From Anthopleura xanthogrammica (Eukaryota > Cnidaria > Anthozoa > Actiniaria > Actiniidae), in contig OZ025206.1 of assembly GCA_964019055.1 (NCBI GenBank), positions 18,834,860 to 18,898,859 on the forward strand: DNA of 64,000 nucleotides. The letters run 5' to 3'. The notes below the pieces were generated by a model that searched no databases, was not told where the DNA came from, and worked only from the letters and a program-made list of their open reading frames with translations. Shown here piece by piece: positions 44,109 to 59,100 of the stretch. A program made the translations under genes and the position numbers. Every line of letters starts with the position of its first letter. Position 1 is the stretch's first letter.

Positions 44109-47100
44109 ATGATGAAGACTACATACTTCATTGGTATTGTTTTGCTTGGGACTGCAATATCTTTTGGTAAGCAGATTACTTTATTATTAGGTTCCTAGCT
44201 TTTCTATTTTTTTATGACTGAATAAGCTTACTATATACCATGACCTTAATTATTTCTGGTATACTTACGTGACGATTTCATTATCGATGTATTCGCAGCA
44301 TGTCAAAAAATACTATCATTATTTATATTCACTTTGATCTTTCCAAAAAAACGCTAATCGTTAGATATACCCACAGCTATGCCAGGAGCCATTAAGGTTA
44401 GCCTTAATTAATTGGAAAACAATTTTTCATTTTAGAAGTTGACGCCAATTTTTTGAAACAGTGTTTATGTATTTGAGTCATTTTCGAGCGGTATGAAAAC
44501 AGATCATCTTTCATTTACTTGATCATTTGAAACCAATTTTACAAATGAGCTTAACGCACTGAAAGTCTGGTCTTTGATAATTTAAAAAATTGAAGGAGAC
44601 GTAGAAAAAATGTTATGTTTTTCGTTGTACAACTGTGTTACATATGTACATTTTATTCGCGTGGATTCCGATGAAATATTTTCGTGTAAGTTATATACAA
44701 CTGTAAACATGCCGTAAAACTTAATTCATTATGACCGCATTTTTTGTGGACTTTTTAGATTTGCACATTAATGCGAAGAGATTGTTTTACTGCTGAGAAA
44801 ATGGCCTGTGATCGATTTGAACGCAGTGAAAATCGTTTGGTTCAGTGTTCACTTGATAGGAAAACCACTTTTCAACCACACATCTGTATATAGATCATAA
44901 CAGCAGGAAAGTCTGTGTCATTAGAAAATATCGCATTCAAATTGTCGTATGATAATCTACGTCTACTTGACTTTCATTCTTCTTATTCCCATCTGACACC
45001 TCGGAAGATTATGTGGTTTCAAGATTAGGGTACGATAAGATTGCCAATCAGCTTACTAGAGAATCGAAGTTTTTCAGGCTTATACGAAAAATCATAATTA
45101 GAAAAATCCCTACATGACTTCATAGGTAAATCAGCAGGGAATTCGAAACTTGTGACCACAGTATGAAACATCTCCACTGGGTTTTGCCCTCTACATTCAG
45201 TAAATTCCAAACACCTGTAGTGTAGTTTGTGTCATTCAGGTACTTATATAATTCACTTCTACCAAGGAATTGAGAAGTGATTGGCCTTCTAAAGCTGTAG
45301 AGACGTAATTGAATAACTCTTCATCCTAAAGTGGGTGGTTTCTAGAACAGTTTTTCTATTTTGAGGGCTTTAAGTTTTTGAAGTGATTTTTTTTCAACTG
45401 CTCAACTGTTTTTCATTCAGGAATTGTGAAAATAAAGGTGGACTTTTGTAAATCATAAACTAGGCCAGATGTAGATTTGCTTTTGTGGTTTTAGGTATTA
45501 AATGTTGATTATATACAAACATGATAAATACTGTTTGATTTCTTATGAAAATTTTTTCTTTGTTTGAATAATGTATTATTACTTACAGTCCTTATAAGGA
45601 ATTCTAGAAACTGCTTACTTCACCTCAAAAAAATTTGATTCTTCTCTTCAAAATAACTTCAGAAATTAGGAATACGACCTACGATTTTCAGAGTGTAACT
45701 CTATCAAAAATGTACGGTTTTTTACTGAAGAATTTATAAAATATTTGTGTTTTTTTCAGTCTTGAGCTTTCATGTCAAAATGTAAACAGATCACTATGAG
45801 GCCATTATGATTTGTGAGCTTCTTTATATGAGCATAATGCTCTAGATAAAATCAAATTTCTTGTCCTTCATAATTATTACATTTTTAGTCTATTTAAACA
45901 TATAGAATTTGTGTTTTCCTAAACTTCACAGTAATTTAGATTTTATCTTAGGTAAAAAATGTATATCAGATTAATATGTACCTCTATGTGAAAACTTTTG
46001 AGCTTTACCAGTTTGCCAATAAAAATATAAAGAAAGAATTATGGCAGGCAGGTAAGAACGTAAAGTTTTTTGTTTCTTGGGTGTTGATGGACATTTTCAT
46101 TGTTTTACATCCTTTAATAAATGTGTTTGGATGCCCATTTCCTCCTACCTACCCCACCCCCCATAGTGTTTGGTTGACTCCAGCTGGGATAGTTTATTAT
46201 GTGCAGAAACAAATTTGCATAACTGTGTAAAACTGTTATTGGAAAGTAAGAGCCTGCTATCAAACTCCAGTGGCACCCCACTAAACAGAATTAAAACACA
46301 TCCTTTTATTTAAATGTCCAAATTTGAGGAGATAAAATCAAATAGATGTGAAATATCTTGCTGTTTTAGGGACTTCATACTTTAGAGTTGGTATTTTGAA
46401 TTTTGATATTATTAAGATATTCTCTCCCACCAATGACCCCTTTAAATTTTTCTTTTAAACTGGAGATTATTGTATACTTTTGTATCTAGTATCTTGAAGG
46501 GGAGCCATGACATCCTGTTTTTCCTTTGAAATTCTCTCTTCCCATTTACTTTTTCAATAATTTTCTGGTAGCCTCTTATATAATAGGGGGATCTTTGTTT
46601 ATATATTTTCGATATTAGCATTAATTTGCATAAATTAAACTTAAATCTGCAAAAGAATATGAACTAGTTTTGGATCATGGCTTTTGTATGGGTTCTAAAA
46701 TTTTCCCACATCAAAAGCAATGTTTAAAAAGATAATTTCTCAGATGTAGCTGGTAGTATTAAAATTTTAAAAGCAGTATAATATAAAGTAGTATATTTAA
46801 AAACAAATTCTCAAATTTTCATTTTTTCTTAAAGTTTCATTGGTTATTATGTTTGCTTTTTCCTTGAAACTTAATTTATGCTATTGAACAAAAATACAGT
46901 ATACACAATGGTGTCAGACTTGAAGATCAGCTTTAAGTAAAAACTAATGTAAAACTGCCATATATGGTCCCTCCACTCCTGAAATGAAATATTTTATAAA
47001 CCCTTCCTCAATCTTGTGTGTAAATTACAAAAAACCCTTAATGGCTACAGGTGTGATTGTTCCTAGAAAAAAATATTTTGAAAAAAATATGGATTTTTTT

Positions 47101-50100
47101 CAGAGATTTAAATTTCATATAGATATTTAAAACGTTTTTGGAGCAAATTTTTAGAAAATGAGAATGAACTTCAATTTTTCAAGTATAAAGGAAAATATTG
47201 TGTCAAGCACACAAGTTATTTTTAGAGTTCTTACTCCTTGATGAGATAAGTAATTGTTTTGAAACTACATATGATGGTTACATAACATGTGAATCATTTT
47301 TTTTATAAACATCAGCACTTAGACATTAAACAGTTGATGACATCTAGGTGTAGGTGGAAACATAAGTCATACCTTAAAAAGGAACAAGGAGAGCTAGCAT
47401 CCTTATAATTTCAAAAAGGGCAGATTTAAATTCCTCAAACTCATAATTTCACCAATAGGGCCTTGGTTGGAATTTGACTTTACTTTTTTATTTTCAAAGT
47501 TTTAAAATAATCCATTATGAAATTAATTCTGAGCAAATGTTTTTTTGCTTTTCCCCATAACATTAATCAATATGCAAATGCTGATTGTCATATCACACCC
47601 ATTTATAACCTTAATGATTATACTCATAATTATCTTTATCTTTGAGCTACGGCAAAAGGAAGATGGGTTATAATCATTCTGAACTCAGTCACTTGATGTC
47701 TAAGGGAACTCTTGTAAGGAACCTTAGATCAGCTTTCTTTTCACTCTTATCCATAGTGCTTGTGCTGCATTATGGTAAATTGCCGAATTATTTTGTATAT
47801 TATTTATTTTGTATATTTTATGCATGAAATATTGTAGAATTTTCACATCCTAGTAGAGTATAAAAGACAATGTTTTGTTAATGCCATAGGAAGTAAAACA
47901 CTTGACAAATGTTTTCAGCTCTATGTTGTAAACATATCTGGTGTATTTCAAAATTTAATTTTCTTGTTTTTTTTTTTGTTTTTTTTAGTGGTAGGAGATA
48001 TATCTGAAGAATGTCAGAAGGCTCTAACATGTGGTGACTGTATACAATTAAATCCAGAGTGTGCATGGTGTCAAGATTTGGTAAATATAATATATTTTAA
48101 GTAAAAATATATATTTTAAAAGAATGAAGTAGAGACCATGGATACTCTGTGATTCAACACTTCTGCATGAACCCAGAGAAAAGCCCTTGAATCAGAGAAG
48201 AAGATGCAACAAACTTTAATATACATATTTTTTCCAACTATGGCTCTTGTTTGAGGTTTGCTCCACATACACTTCACATGCAGAACCCAGAGAAAAACCC
48301 TTCTGGAATTAGGAGACTCTACTTGCATGTGACCTTGAGTCTAGGAATCAAACCTGAGATCACCGAGAGAGGAGAGGCAAATGCACTATGGCTACAGCCC
48401 TGGTTCTTGTTCCAATGTGATGCTGAGTCCAGGAAATGAACCCTGACCTCAGAGTGGAGAGGCTAAGGGTACTTCTACTGTACTACACCACCCTTGACTT
48501 TTATTACCAGCATACATATAGTAAAAATATAATCATTGATAAGAACAAAGCAAACAAGCAACAGCAGAGGAAAAAATAAATAAAAGCCCCTTCTAACTGA
48601 CCTGATCAATTATTATCTAATGGTTATTTATTTATTTATTTTTGTTGCAGAATTACTTTGGTCAAAAAACACCAAAATGTAATATACTACAGAAACACAT
48701 TGAAAATAAATGCAAAAATGTATCTAACCCTCTATCTGGACATGATGCCAAAGCAGTAAGTATAGAATTATAATTTATTCATGTCTTTATCATGCTATAC
48801 ATGAATACAATTGTATAGTTGTATGTATGTGGTCTAAAATCATTTACCTACAAGACTATACTATAGCTAGCATAATGGAAAATTAATAATTTGAATCTGC
48901 ATTGAAATATTCTTAGCACTGACTAAGCTTCTATGGTATTCCTGTTGATGTTTAAAAAATATGTTTATCTTTTTCTTGTCTGAATAAAAAATCATGTTAT
49001 CTCTTTCCAACCACAACATTTCTTAACTCGGGGTGTGGCAGATTCATTTATAAAATTTTCTGGCTGGTATGTTTTTTTTTGTGGTGGGAAAATCAACATA
49101 ACTAGAAAAAAAATTCTTGTTAACTGTATGTGATTTTTTTATTTATTTCACTTCATTTCATAGCATTTAGTCCAGACAGCTTTGTCCATCACAATATTCA
49201 GCATGTCACATTTATTATTCATAATGCCATTTACTGGACATGTTTTTGAAATGTTTTGCATTGATAATGGTTTTATTTTTGTTGTAAGACACTAATATCT
49301 ATTATGTATGTTTGTGTATTTTGTCTCAAGTAATTAAAACTTCACTTTAGAAAAAGTCCATTAACCCAAACAGCTTGGATCATTCAATTTTTTCTAATTA
49401 GGAGAACTCAGTGCTTTGCCATTGTTGATATTACTTATTTGTTTTGTAGGTGGACAGTCTAGATGACAAAATCAAAGTTGCACCGCAGAATTTAACACTT
49501 CGCTTACGTCCAGGTAATTTAAAAAAAAATTGCTATCACACAATTAAATTTTGACCATCCTTTAAACATATCAATGGAAAAATTGTATTGAATTTTAAAT
49601 TCTTTTGTATTGAAATTTTATCTTCTAAAATGGTGTATGAAGGGATTTAAAGTCTGTCTGCTCTCTGGCATTTACCAGCTTTTTGCAAATCCCTAAATAA
49701 ATAAAATTGAAGTGATCTTTCTTAAGATTTATCTTTCAAAACTAGGCCACAAAAAGTATTTTTGTTGAGCTCATATTCATAGCTTTGTGTTTCATATTCA
49801 TAGTTTTGTGTCTCAAAAGGAAATTAAAAAAACATCTTTTTTGAAATCATAGTTTAGAAGTAAGAAAAATCGACAAATGTCAGCATTGACCAAAATCGCA
49901 GTGTTATTATGTGAATTGGTTTTGAATGACATCCTTCATGGCTTTTCCCTTTCCATTAAGTTAAGTGGTTCTGGAAGCAAATTATACATCAATGAAGTGT
50001 TTTGGTTCTTACCTTATTTGTTGAATTGACTGTAATGTTTTAGAGACAGATGTCAACTGAAATGGAAGGAAATGTCTAATACACAGGAAAATCGGCACGA

Positions 50101-53100
50101 AGATGATTGAGAGAATGAAAAAAATGAATGGATGAATGGTTAGATGTGTGAGTGGTAACGTTGGAAGGTTGGATAGTTGGGATTATGCAAAGGACTAATA
50201 ATACACGAGAAAATGTGCACTGAACTGAATGAATAAATAAATGAGTGAATGAATGAATAAGTGAAAGAATAAAAAAATGGATGAATGGTTAGATAAATGG
50301 GTGACAACGATGGATGGTTGATGGAATAAAGCAAAGGAAGGATTAGTAAAAGAAAATCATTGGAAGAAGGAAAAGAGAAAAATAAAAATCACACTCACAT
50401 TGGTTCGCATATGAAAAACAAAATTGAAAAAAATGAAACGGAAAAAAAAAAAAACGCCTAAAATTCATTTCGAATTAGAAACGAGTGTCACGGGTTTATT
50501 AAGCACTGTCTGTTAAGTGCTACCCTCGAAAAACAAGGACGATGTATTTATTTTTTCATTATCCTAAGCCTAATATCTAAATACTAAACTTTGTTTGAAA
50601 ATCCGTCGAAAAAGCGAGCTACTTTCCAAAATAATCCTATAGTCGAAATTGCTAAAAAAGATAACACACCCTTTGATTATGTAAACAAGATTTTCCCCCA
50701 GCCTGTGGCCGTTTGAATAACGAATTTTACTTTGCTGCAGGTCAACCATCTACCTTCAATGTCAAAGTCCGAATGCCAGAGAATTATCCTGTTGATCTCT
50801 ACTACCTTATGGACCTGTCAGGATCGATGTTGGAAGATATTCAGCAAGTCAAAACCTTAGGCAAAAAACTAGGTAACATCTCATCTACAATAGTAATGAA
50901 TATTAATAGAATGTTCTTGAACCTGTTTAAAATGGACAGTGTTCGTATTAAAGAGGTGTCCGTATCATACAGGTTTTAAGAAGTTTACCCAGGCAAATAT
51001 ATATCGTGTTGGCTTTTAAAATACTGTTTAAAATGGACTGTGTTCGTATTAAAGAGGTGCTCGTATTATACAGGTTCTAAGAATTTTTCCCAGGCAAATA
51101 TATATCGTGCTGGCTTTTAGAATACTGTGAGAGCCTTGGTATTTTAGGGTCAGCTGCAATAAGCGGAAGCGTCTGCGCCGAATTCGGAAGACATGGCTCG
51201 GACAAAAACATCATTTCGCCGAAAAAGGCTCCTTCCCCTCCTTCCCTTCCCCTCACAATAGCAGCACAGAGGGATGGAGGGCTTTCTTTAAGAATGCGTG
51301 ATGACTTATTAGGAGGTTGGTATTATAAGATTTGCCGTATTATTGTTGGGCTGCAGAAGGGATTGTTTCTCCACAGAGAAGTAACAAATAGGTGGTGGAA
51401 TTCTTTTTGTTTAGAGCGGTTTTCGTATGAGTCGTAAGCGTAGTCGGAGTCTACGAGTTGTGATAACATGTCGTACCATGTACGTGCTGTAAGCCAGTAG
51501 AGGAGTTTTCGTATGACTATGAAAAACGTACGGCACGGACCGCGCCTTGCCGTGACCGTGTCAGTGCCGTGCTGTATAAGCCAGTTCAAAGTTTAAGAAT
51601 CGTTTGTAGTGCGCATGCGATTTTATCCCGAATTCAGTTCTCACCTTCTTTTGTTTAAACCTTCTTTTGTGTTAAATTAAACAAAAGAAGGTGAGAAATC
51701 CACGCCGCGCCGTAACCGTGCCGTGTCTTTTCGCACATACGAAATATGTTCTAAATTCCACTCTAATTTGACGTATACTCGTAAATGTTTAGTATTTAGC
51801 GGGGCTGTCAGTTTCATGTGGATTTCAGTTGGCTGGTACTTTTGCGCTAAAACGTGCTCTCTCCCCCCCCCCCCGGAAACTCATGCTACGCTACATCTTT
51901 CTGTTTTAAATGTTTATTCACGTAGGAAACATTTTAAGATGTTTGTTCTTTGTTGTTGTTTCAGCCCAGGAGATGTCAGGAATTACCAAAACATTCCGTC
52001 TGGGTTTTGGTGCGTTTGTTGATAAACCACTCGCTCCTTATATCGACACTTTTCCTTCTGTGTAAGTACAGTACTGACGTTGTTCTCGATTTTTGTTCAC
52101 CCTTTCTTATATCATCCTGTCCGGTCCTGTCCTTTTCTCTCCCCCCCCCCCCCCTCCCCCTCCCCCTCCCCCCTTCTTCCACCTTCACTTATCATTCAAT
52201 TGAAGATACTTATCATACTGTTTGTTTCTATATGTACAGGTTAATGCATCCAGATCTCAATAATCCCAAGTCTGTACCGGCTTTTGGTTTCAAAAACATG
52301 CTTCCCCTGTCAGAGAACCCGACTGATTTCGAGGTACGGTACTTTGATACTCCATGTAGACCAGGTTTGTCGTGTCCGAACAAATCATGAATCCATGGCT
52401 GGGCATCAGCCTCAGAAAGAAAGTCATTCTGTTACTTCAACAAGTTTTTTGATCATTATTTCAGCAAACCGTTGGGTCATTGAACATCTCTGGTAACGTT
52501 GATCGTCCCGAGGGTGGCTTAGATGCACTCGTTCAAGTCGCTGTATGTGAAAAGGTATCTTGATGTTCGTCATCCGTCTTTTAATCCTTTCTTTTGTACT
52601 AAAACGTTAATTTTACCTTCAAGCGTAGGAACGGTTTATTCAGGAATCTTCACATGTTAAAGTCACATAATACATACACAAACATACCGAAGGGATGGAA
52701 AAAATTCCATCCTTATTTAACACTTTTCTTGTTGGGCCCGGTAGGATATTGGTTGGAAATCTAAACTCGATGCAAGACGGCTGGTCATCTTGTGTACAGA
52801 CTCAGGCTATCATTTTGCTGGAGATGGACTGGTAAGAATCTGCACTATAAATATGGGTACATTGGCCAAGAGAGACTAGGGCATTCAACTCAAATAATTA
52901 ACATTTTGGGGTGTAGCAGATTGGTAACGTCCTTGTGCATGGTGTGATTTGAGGACGAGAGCTGGCAGAACTTTTTGTTCTCGTCCACATATTCAATCCC
53001 ACAGTCCTGTGTACCAAATTACCATTCTTCTATTCCCATACGACATATATTATTCTCTGTGAACACTTTATTATTTTTTATTGGTTAAAGCTGTGCTCCT

Positions 53101-56100
53101 GGGTCATACCTGAACAGTATAGCGGCTGCCAGAGGCGCCTTCACATGCTTTCAGTTCGACCCCGTTGAGCTGGTGTACTTGCGGTGGTGATTAGTGATTT
53201 TTATTGTTTGTATTGTGATTTCAGCTCGCCGGTGTAGTAGTTCCTAATGATGCTCAATGTCATCTTGAAGGTGGTACTTATGCTGCTTCGACTACTCTGG
53301 TACGTTCTTTGACTAACCATTTAGCATTGCGTTTAGTATCATCATCTCTATTAGTTATGGTTTGTGATACGCCCAGGGGGGTGGGGTCCTTCCTTCGCTC
53401 GAATCAACTTTGATGGCTATATTCCTTGAGGCGCAGCTTAGGCTTGGTGGGTAAATGCGCTGCCAGTAAAACAAGATATCCCGTGATTTCACGTACTTGT
53501 CACTATTTCTCTTCTGCTCCTTTAGCTTCAAACGAAGCGTCGATGAAGGGAGAAGGCATAGAGATAATCAGTACTCTATACAATTATTGTTATATATCCC
53601 GCTTTCTGATTAGTTGGGGGTGTGTGCATTATGAGAGCACACAGCACGCGCGTGCTTTCCATTTCGTCATTCGTATCCAAACTAGAAGCTATCCTTATTT
53701 ATATTTAAGAGAGTAGAAAGAGCTTTTTGTTGCACGGGGTGGTAATACGATCGAGTAACATTCACTCTGCAAGTTGCAACGTCAAGTTGCACTATTTTGT
53801 TGCTCGTATTTTCACGCCTTTAACTTTGTCATCCCACCCAATTTCAGTCCTTATACACATGCAACTTTCGACCAACTTTCAATACGAAGGCGCTTAACTC
53901 TACAATATATGCCAGTTGTATAAAAAATGTATCATTCCTTTCTTATCTTCACAGGATTTCCCGTCCGTTGGGTCTGTCCGGGAAATTCTTCTAGAGAATC
54001 AAGTGGCTCCAATATTTGCTATTACCAAAACTCAAGTTGGTGTTTACGAGGTGAGATTAAGAAAAACCTCTCTAACATGAGCAAAGAAGGGACGGAGCTG
54101 AGTGCCCGTATCAATAGTGAAGGGCAGAAAGAATTAGAGCGGTGGCCGAAAATAGAGAGGTGACTGCAGTATAAGAAATATTCAGTTGTATTAATGTGAT
54201 GTATTTAAATCAAATCTTCTACAGACTTTGGCCAGTTTTCTTGGGAGCGAGACTGGAGCAGTTGCAAGAAGACTGAACAACGACTCCTCTAATGTTGTGC
54301 CCCTTATACGCGAGGCTTATTTGGTAAGAGCAAGAACCACCTTATTTAATTTAATTTATTTTTACATTTATTCATACATTTATTCTCAGTCACATCGACC
54401 AACCAGTATAACTTTTTTTTAGCGTAGTAAGATAGATTTCTGGTGGACGTCAGCCAAAAGCGGGCACGTAAAAAAGGATTATATGAGCCTGTTTTTGATT
54501 GAAGTCCACTCCATTTCACTATAGAGTTTTTTTCACGGCAGAGATGTTTGAGGGCAGGAACAATGAAAGCAATCAATGCACGACAAGAGGATTTATTTCC
54601 CAAAGGAGAACATTTCTATTGTTTTGCCCTCTCACGTGGTTGCCGTGCGATACCTCTATTGTTGACCATGCATATTGCTGCTGTTGTTGCTGCTATTATT
54701 GCTGTCACTTCTGCTGTTTTTGTATTTGTTGCTACTGCTGCCGCTGCAGTTCTTGTGCTATCTTCTTTTCTCAGCCTATTGCTCTGTGTCTCATTCTTGA
54801 TGCTCCTTTTTATCAATAGAGAATTGCTCAAACCCAGACGATCACGGACAACGCACCAGAAGGCATTAAAATCAAATACACCGCAAACTGCCCGTAAGAA
54901 AGAAACTATATACTTAATAAATGTAGCAAAATGCTATCAAAGTGCCTAACACGTCTGACTATATTTTCAGTATAGATTCTACAGAGATTTACGTCCTGTA
55001 CAAACGTAATGCACTTTTGGAAAGGGACCACTAGCCTCGTTTTTATGTTAATCAGCACCAGTCTCCACCCATCTTTCAGGGATATGAATGTGATGTATAT
55101 ATTCTTTTTACTCATAGAAATGGTAAACGTGAAGGTAAAAATACATGTACTGGTGTGAAGATAGGACAAGAGGTTTGTTGAATACACGGGTTTCATTTCT
55201 CATTTCATACCACCCACCCACCCACCTCCTGTTTGTACCCACTTACCATTTCCTGATCATTTTAATTTCGGTACACACGAAGGGTTTTGCTCCCGGGTCA
55301 TGCTCCCGGGTCATGCTCCCGGGTCATGCTCCCGGGTCATGCTCCCGGGTCATGCTCCCGGGTCATGCTCCCGGGTCATGCTCCCGGGTCATGCTCCCGG
55401 GTCATGCTCCCGGTCATGCTCCCGGGTCATGCTCCCGGGTCATGCTCCAGGGTCATGCTCCCGGGTCATGCTCCCGGGTCATGCTCCAGGGTCATGCTCC
55501 CGGGTCATGCTCCAGGGTCATGCTCCCGGGTCATGCTCCAGGGTCATGCTCCCGGGTCATGCTCCCGGGTCATGCTCCAGGGTCATGCTCCCGGGTCATG
55601 CTCCCGGGTCATGCTCCCGGGTCATGCTCCAGGGTCATGCTCCCGGGTCATGCTCCCGGGTCATGCTCCCGGGTCACGCTCCCGGGTCATGCTCCCGGGT
55701 CATGCTCCCGGGTCATGCTCCCGGGTCATGCTCCCGGGTCACGCTCCCGGGTCATGCTCCCGGGTCATGCTCCCGGGTCATGCTCCAGGGTCATGCTCCC
55801 GGGTCATGCTCCCGGGTCATGCTCCCGGGTCATGCTCCCGGGTCATGCTCCCGGGTCATGCTCCCGGGTCATGCTCCAGGGTCATGCTCCCGGGTCATGC
55901 TCCCGGGTCATGCTCCCGGGTCATGCTCCCGGGTCATGCTCCAGGGTCATGCTCCCGGGTCATGCTCCAGGGTCATGCTCCCGGGTCATGCTCCCGGGTC
56001 ATGCTCCAGGGTCATGCTCCCGGGTCATGCTCCCGGGTCATGCTCCCGGGTCACGCTCCAGGAGCAAAGCCTCTTCTTGTGTAAATCCCAACGATTTCAT

Positions 56101-59100
56101 TGATATATCCTTCGGAGCAGAATTTTCACCCCGAAAAATGCTTCACGATATTGGTTAAATATTCGGGATCAAGATTCAAAATACTCTCTCGTGTGTACTG
56201 ACAGTGCAAAATGTCCCTGGAGCATGCCCCGGGAGCAAAACCCCTCGGGTGTACCGATATTTACTGTATATTGGTTTATAATGTGTCTTTGTTGTTCTGG
56301 CATGTTTTCCGCAGGTGTCGTTTGATGTATCTGTGACAGCTGCAGATTGTTCTGATAAACAACCAGGGTAAGATATACATATGGTATCAAAATTCAGAAT
56401 CTTTTTAACAGGGGGTTGTATGATGGCAATGAAAGCGAAAGTAACGCCTAATTCTAGTTTTAGTTAGCCATCATTCTCTCACTGTCAGCCAGCTAATCGA
56501 AATCCTCGCCCTGGATCCGCCCCTGGAATCCAAAGTCATGTGGTGCAATGTACTCTCACCTCTGGGGTCTCAGGTTCATTCTTTTTTTCCCTATTCAAAT
56601 TTTTTTTTTCATCTTCCAGGTTTTCGTTAAAAACAGCATTTGGAGATGTGAATGTCAATCTAGAATACATATGTGACTGTAAATGCGAGAACCAAAAATA
56701 CTCAGTAAGAATTATTATCCCATGGGGTCCAAACACAGTGGAGTCGAATTTTCAACTGTGGGCACGTCAATCAAACAAGTTCATGCGTAAATTATGAAAA
56801 TGAGCAGCCGATTTTGATTGACGCTTACGAAAACTCGATTTCGCATGTTGGTCGCGTGTGGTAAAGAACAGTGTATATGTAACTGGCCAATCAAATGGCC
56901 TCAAAATGATTCGCAAAGCTTAAGATTTCTATATGTTGTTAATAATGATTTTAGGTAGAGAAAAGTCCTGTATGTAACACTAACGGTACACTACAATGTG
57001 GAATCTGCAAATGCAACAAACAAACGTAAGTTAGCCTAATACTGTATGCTCTTCGATAAAGTACCCAACTCTCGGCAGTAGTCCCCTTCACAGTTCCCTG
57101 CGCCATCTTGAAAGGTATAGCCGTGCCTTTACATCGAACCGAGACATTTGGTGACCTTGCAATGATAGAGACCTTTTTTAACACCTTGGACAATTATTCT
57201 TGCTCTATCATTGGAAGCTCACCTCATGTCTGGCTTCGATACAAAGGTACGGCTACCTTTCAAGATGGCACAGCAAACTAAGAAGGGGATGTCTATTGCC
57301 AAGTGCGTAATGATTTTCAGTGATTTGAAAGGTTAAACGGAAGGTTTTGTCAGTAGTTTTCGCTCCTCTTTTCAAGCATGCGTAGCCATCTTCTCCGTCT
57401 GCGCGTGGAGATTCGTCACTTATTTTCGACGCCTTTGATTTATCATTTAACTTTGGTTGTATAGTATTTAAATAAAACATAATACCGCGTATTATATTCA
57501 GAGGTCATGTTTGCAGTGTACACTAACAAATTCCCTCCCCATTCATCTTATATCCCGTATCTGAATCATATTATCTGGTTGTGTTTGTAGTGGAGGAAGA
57601 CTTTGCGGCTGCCCTATTGACGACGTGTATGATACTAGTCGCTGTGAAAAGTAAGAAATAAATATAAACCAATATCATTTAAACTTGAATGGCGATTCAG
57701 TATGGGCCTCTATATTCTCTCTTTGTCCACGAGAGCTTAGGATATGAAGTGAACAGAATCTCATCTCCAAAACAAATACGTGAAATTTGGAATTTTTTCT
57801 GTGGGTTACTCCTGAGTAGAGAATTTTTTTTAAAGATTCGACGCGTGCAGACGTACTTTTCAATACTTATCCTAAATCCGTCCTTGAATAAATGATCACT
57901 GAATATTGCCATGACCGTGAGATCTGGTGAAGAAGCGAATATACAAGTTATTTATATCCTCGTTGCATTTGCTGTTCTAGATATTTATTTAAAAAAAAAT
58001 TAATGTCAAGAATTTGAATTTCATTTTTATTCCTTAATTGGAGGATAAATAATGTAGAATGCTAAAGATACTAAAAAACTGCTGGTGTTCCTCTCAGTTC
58101 GTTTCTTGGGCCACTCGGTTATCCCACTTCCCTGGTTATCCAGAACTGAACTGATGAAGCCGAAGATAAAGACAAATGTTTCCCCCCCGTAAAGTTCAGA
58201 TACATGTATCAAATGATCAACAATGAATTCATAATTTCTAAATCTAAATTCTAAATTTGAATGAGTGATCAAAATACTAATTTAATGATAATAATGATTG
58301 CACTAAATGTTGAAAATATATGAATGGCTTGTTAAGATATCTTAGAAGACATTCTTAAAACTAACTGATATGTTATTTGAAGATAAACAAAAATATAACC
58401 TTAAAAAAAAAACTTATTCTGTATTTAAACTTTAAATTACTTGAATGAAAGCAATCTAACCGAACCGTTGCTTGGAAACGAGAAGACGTCCATTGGTAGC
58501 CATGGCAACAGTAGTAAGACGTAAGTACTGATCCAATCAGTTAATAATCAGTCTAAATCCTAAATGTTCTACTGGTTTGTCTAGATCTGATAAATAGCTA
58601 TTGTATGATCTTTCACGGCATTTCTTATCAATAAACCTTTTTGCCTTGAGCGTTCTTGAATGTTCTTCTCATTTCAGACCACATGTCATTCTCTTGAGAA
58701 GGTGTTTGATTGAGTTGTATCCATATTCATGTGTCTTCTCATAAATGATACTCTAGGGAATGATATGGTCTAGCTAAAGAGGTCTATTGATGTACTTGAT
58801 AAAAAGCCTCATAAACAAAGTTAAAAATAAAAGTTATTTGACGGAAAATTCGTTCAATATCCATAATTATAAAATAACTGTTATAAATCTCGCTCTATGA
58901 TTGGTTGATGGCACGTGCATTGAATTTTATAAAAGAAAATTTAAAAAAACCTGTCTGCTGTGCTGTTGAAGTTATAAAGCACTTGGGGATTGTCATAAGC
59001 TACGCGTCATGCTTCTCCTAACACTTCTCTCGTGTTCTGCAATTTTCCGCGTGCTTTATAACTGCGCACAGCACGCGCTTGCGTTTTCTATTTCTTCACT

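Noticed and set aside
54499..54949. Cys- and Ala/Val-rich ORFs of 106 and 133 codons
   Set aside because: They read through a TGC/TGT trinucleotide repeat in an integrin intron; the real exon at 54820-54893 is in another frame.
55145..56158. Long plus-strand ORFs (up to 337 codons) with [13 protein letters not shown] repeats
   Set aside because: All three come from the 13-bp minisatellite, whose 39-bp super-period is open in several frames. It lies in an integrin intron and has no coding signature.
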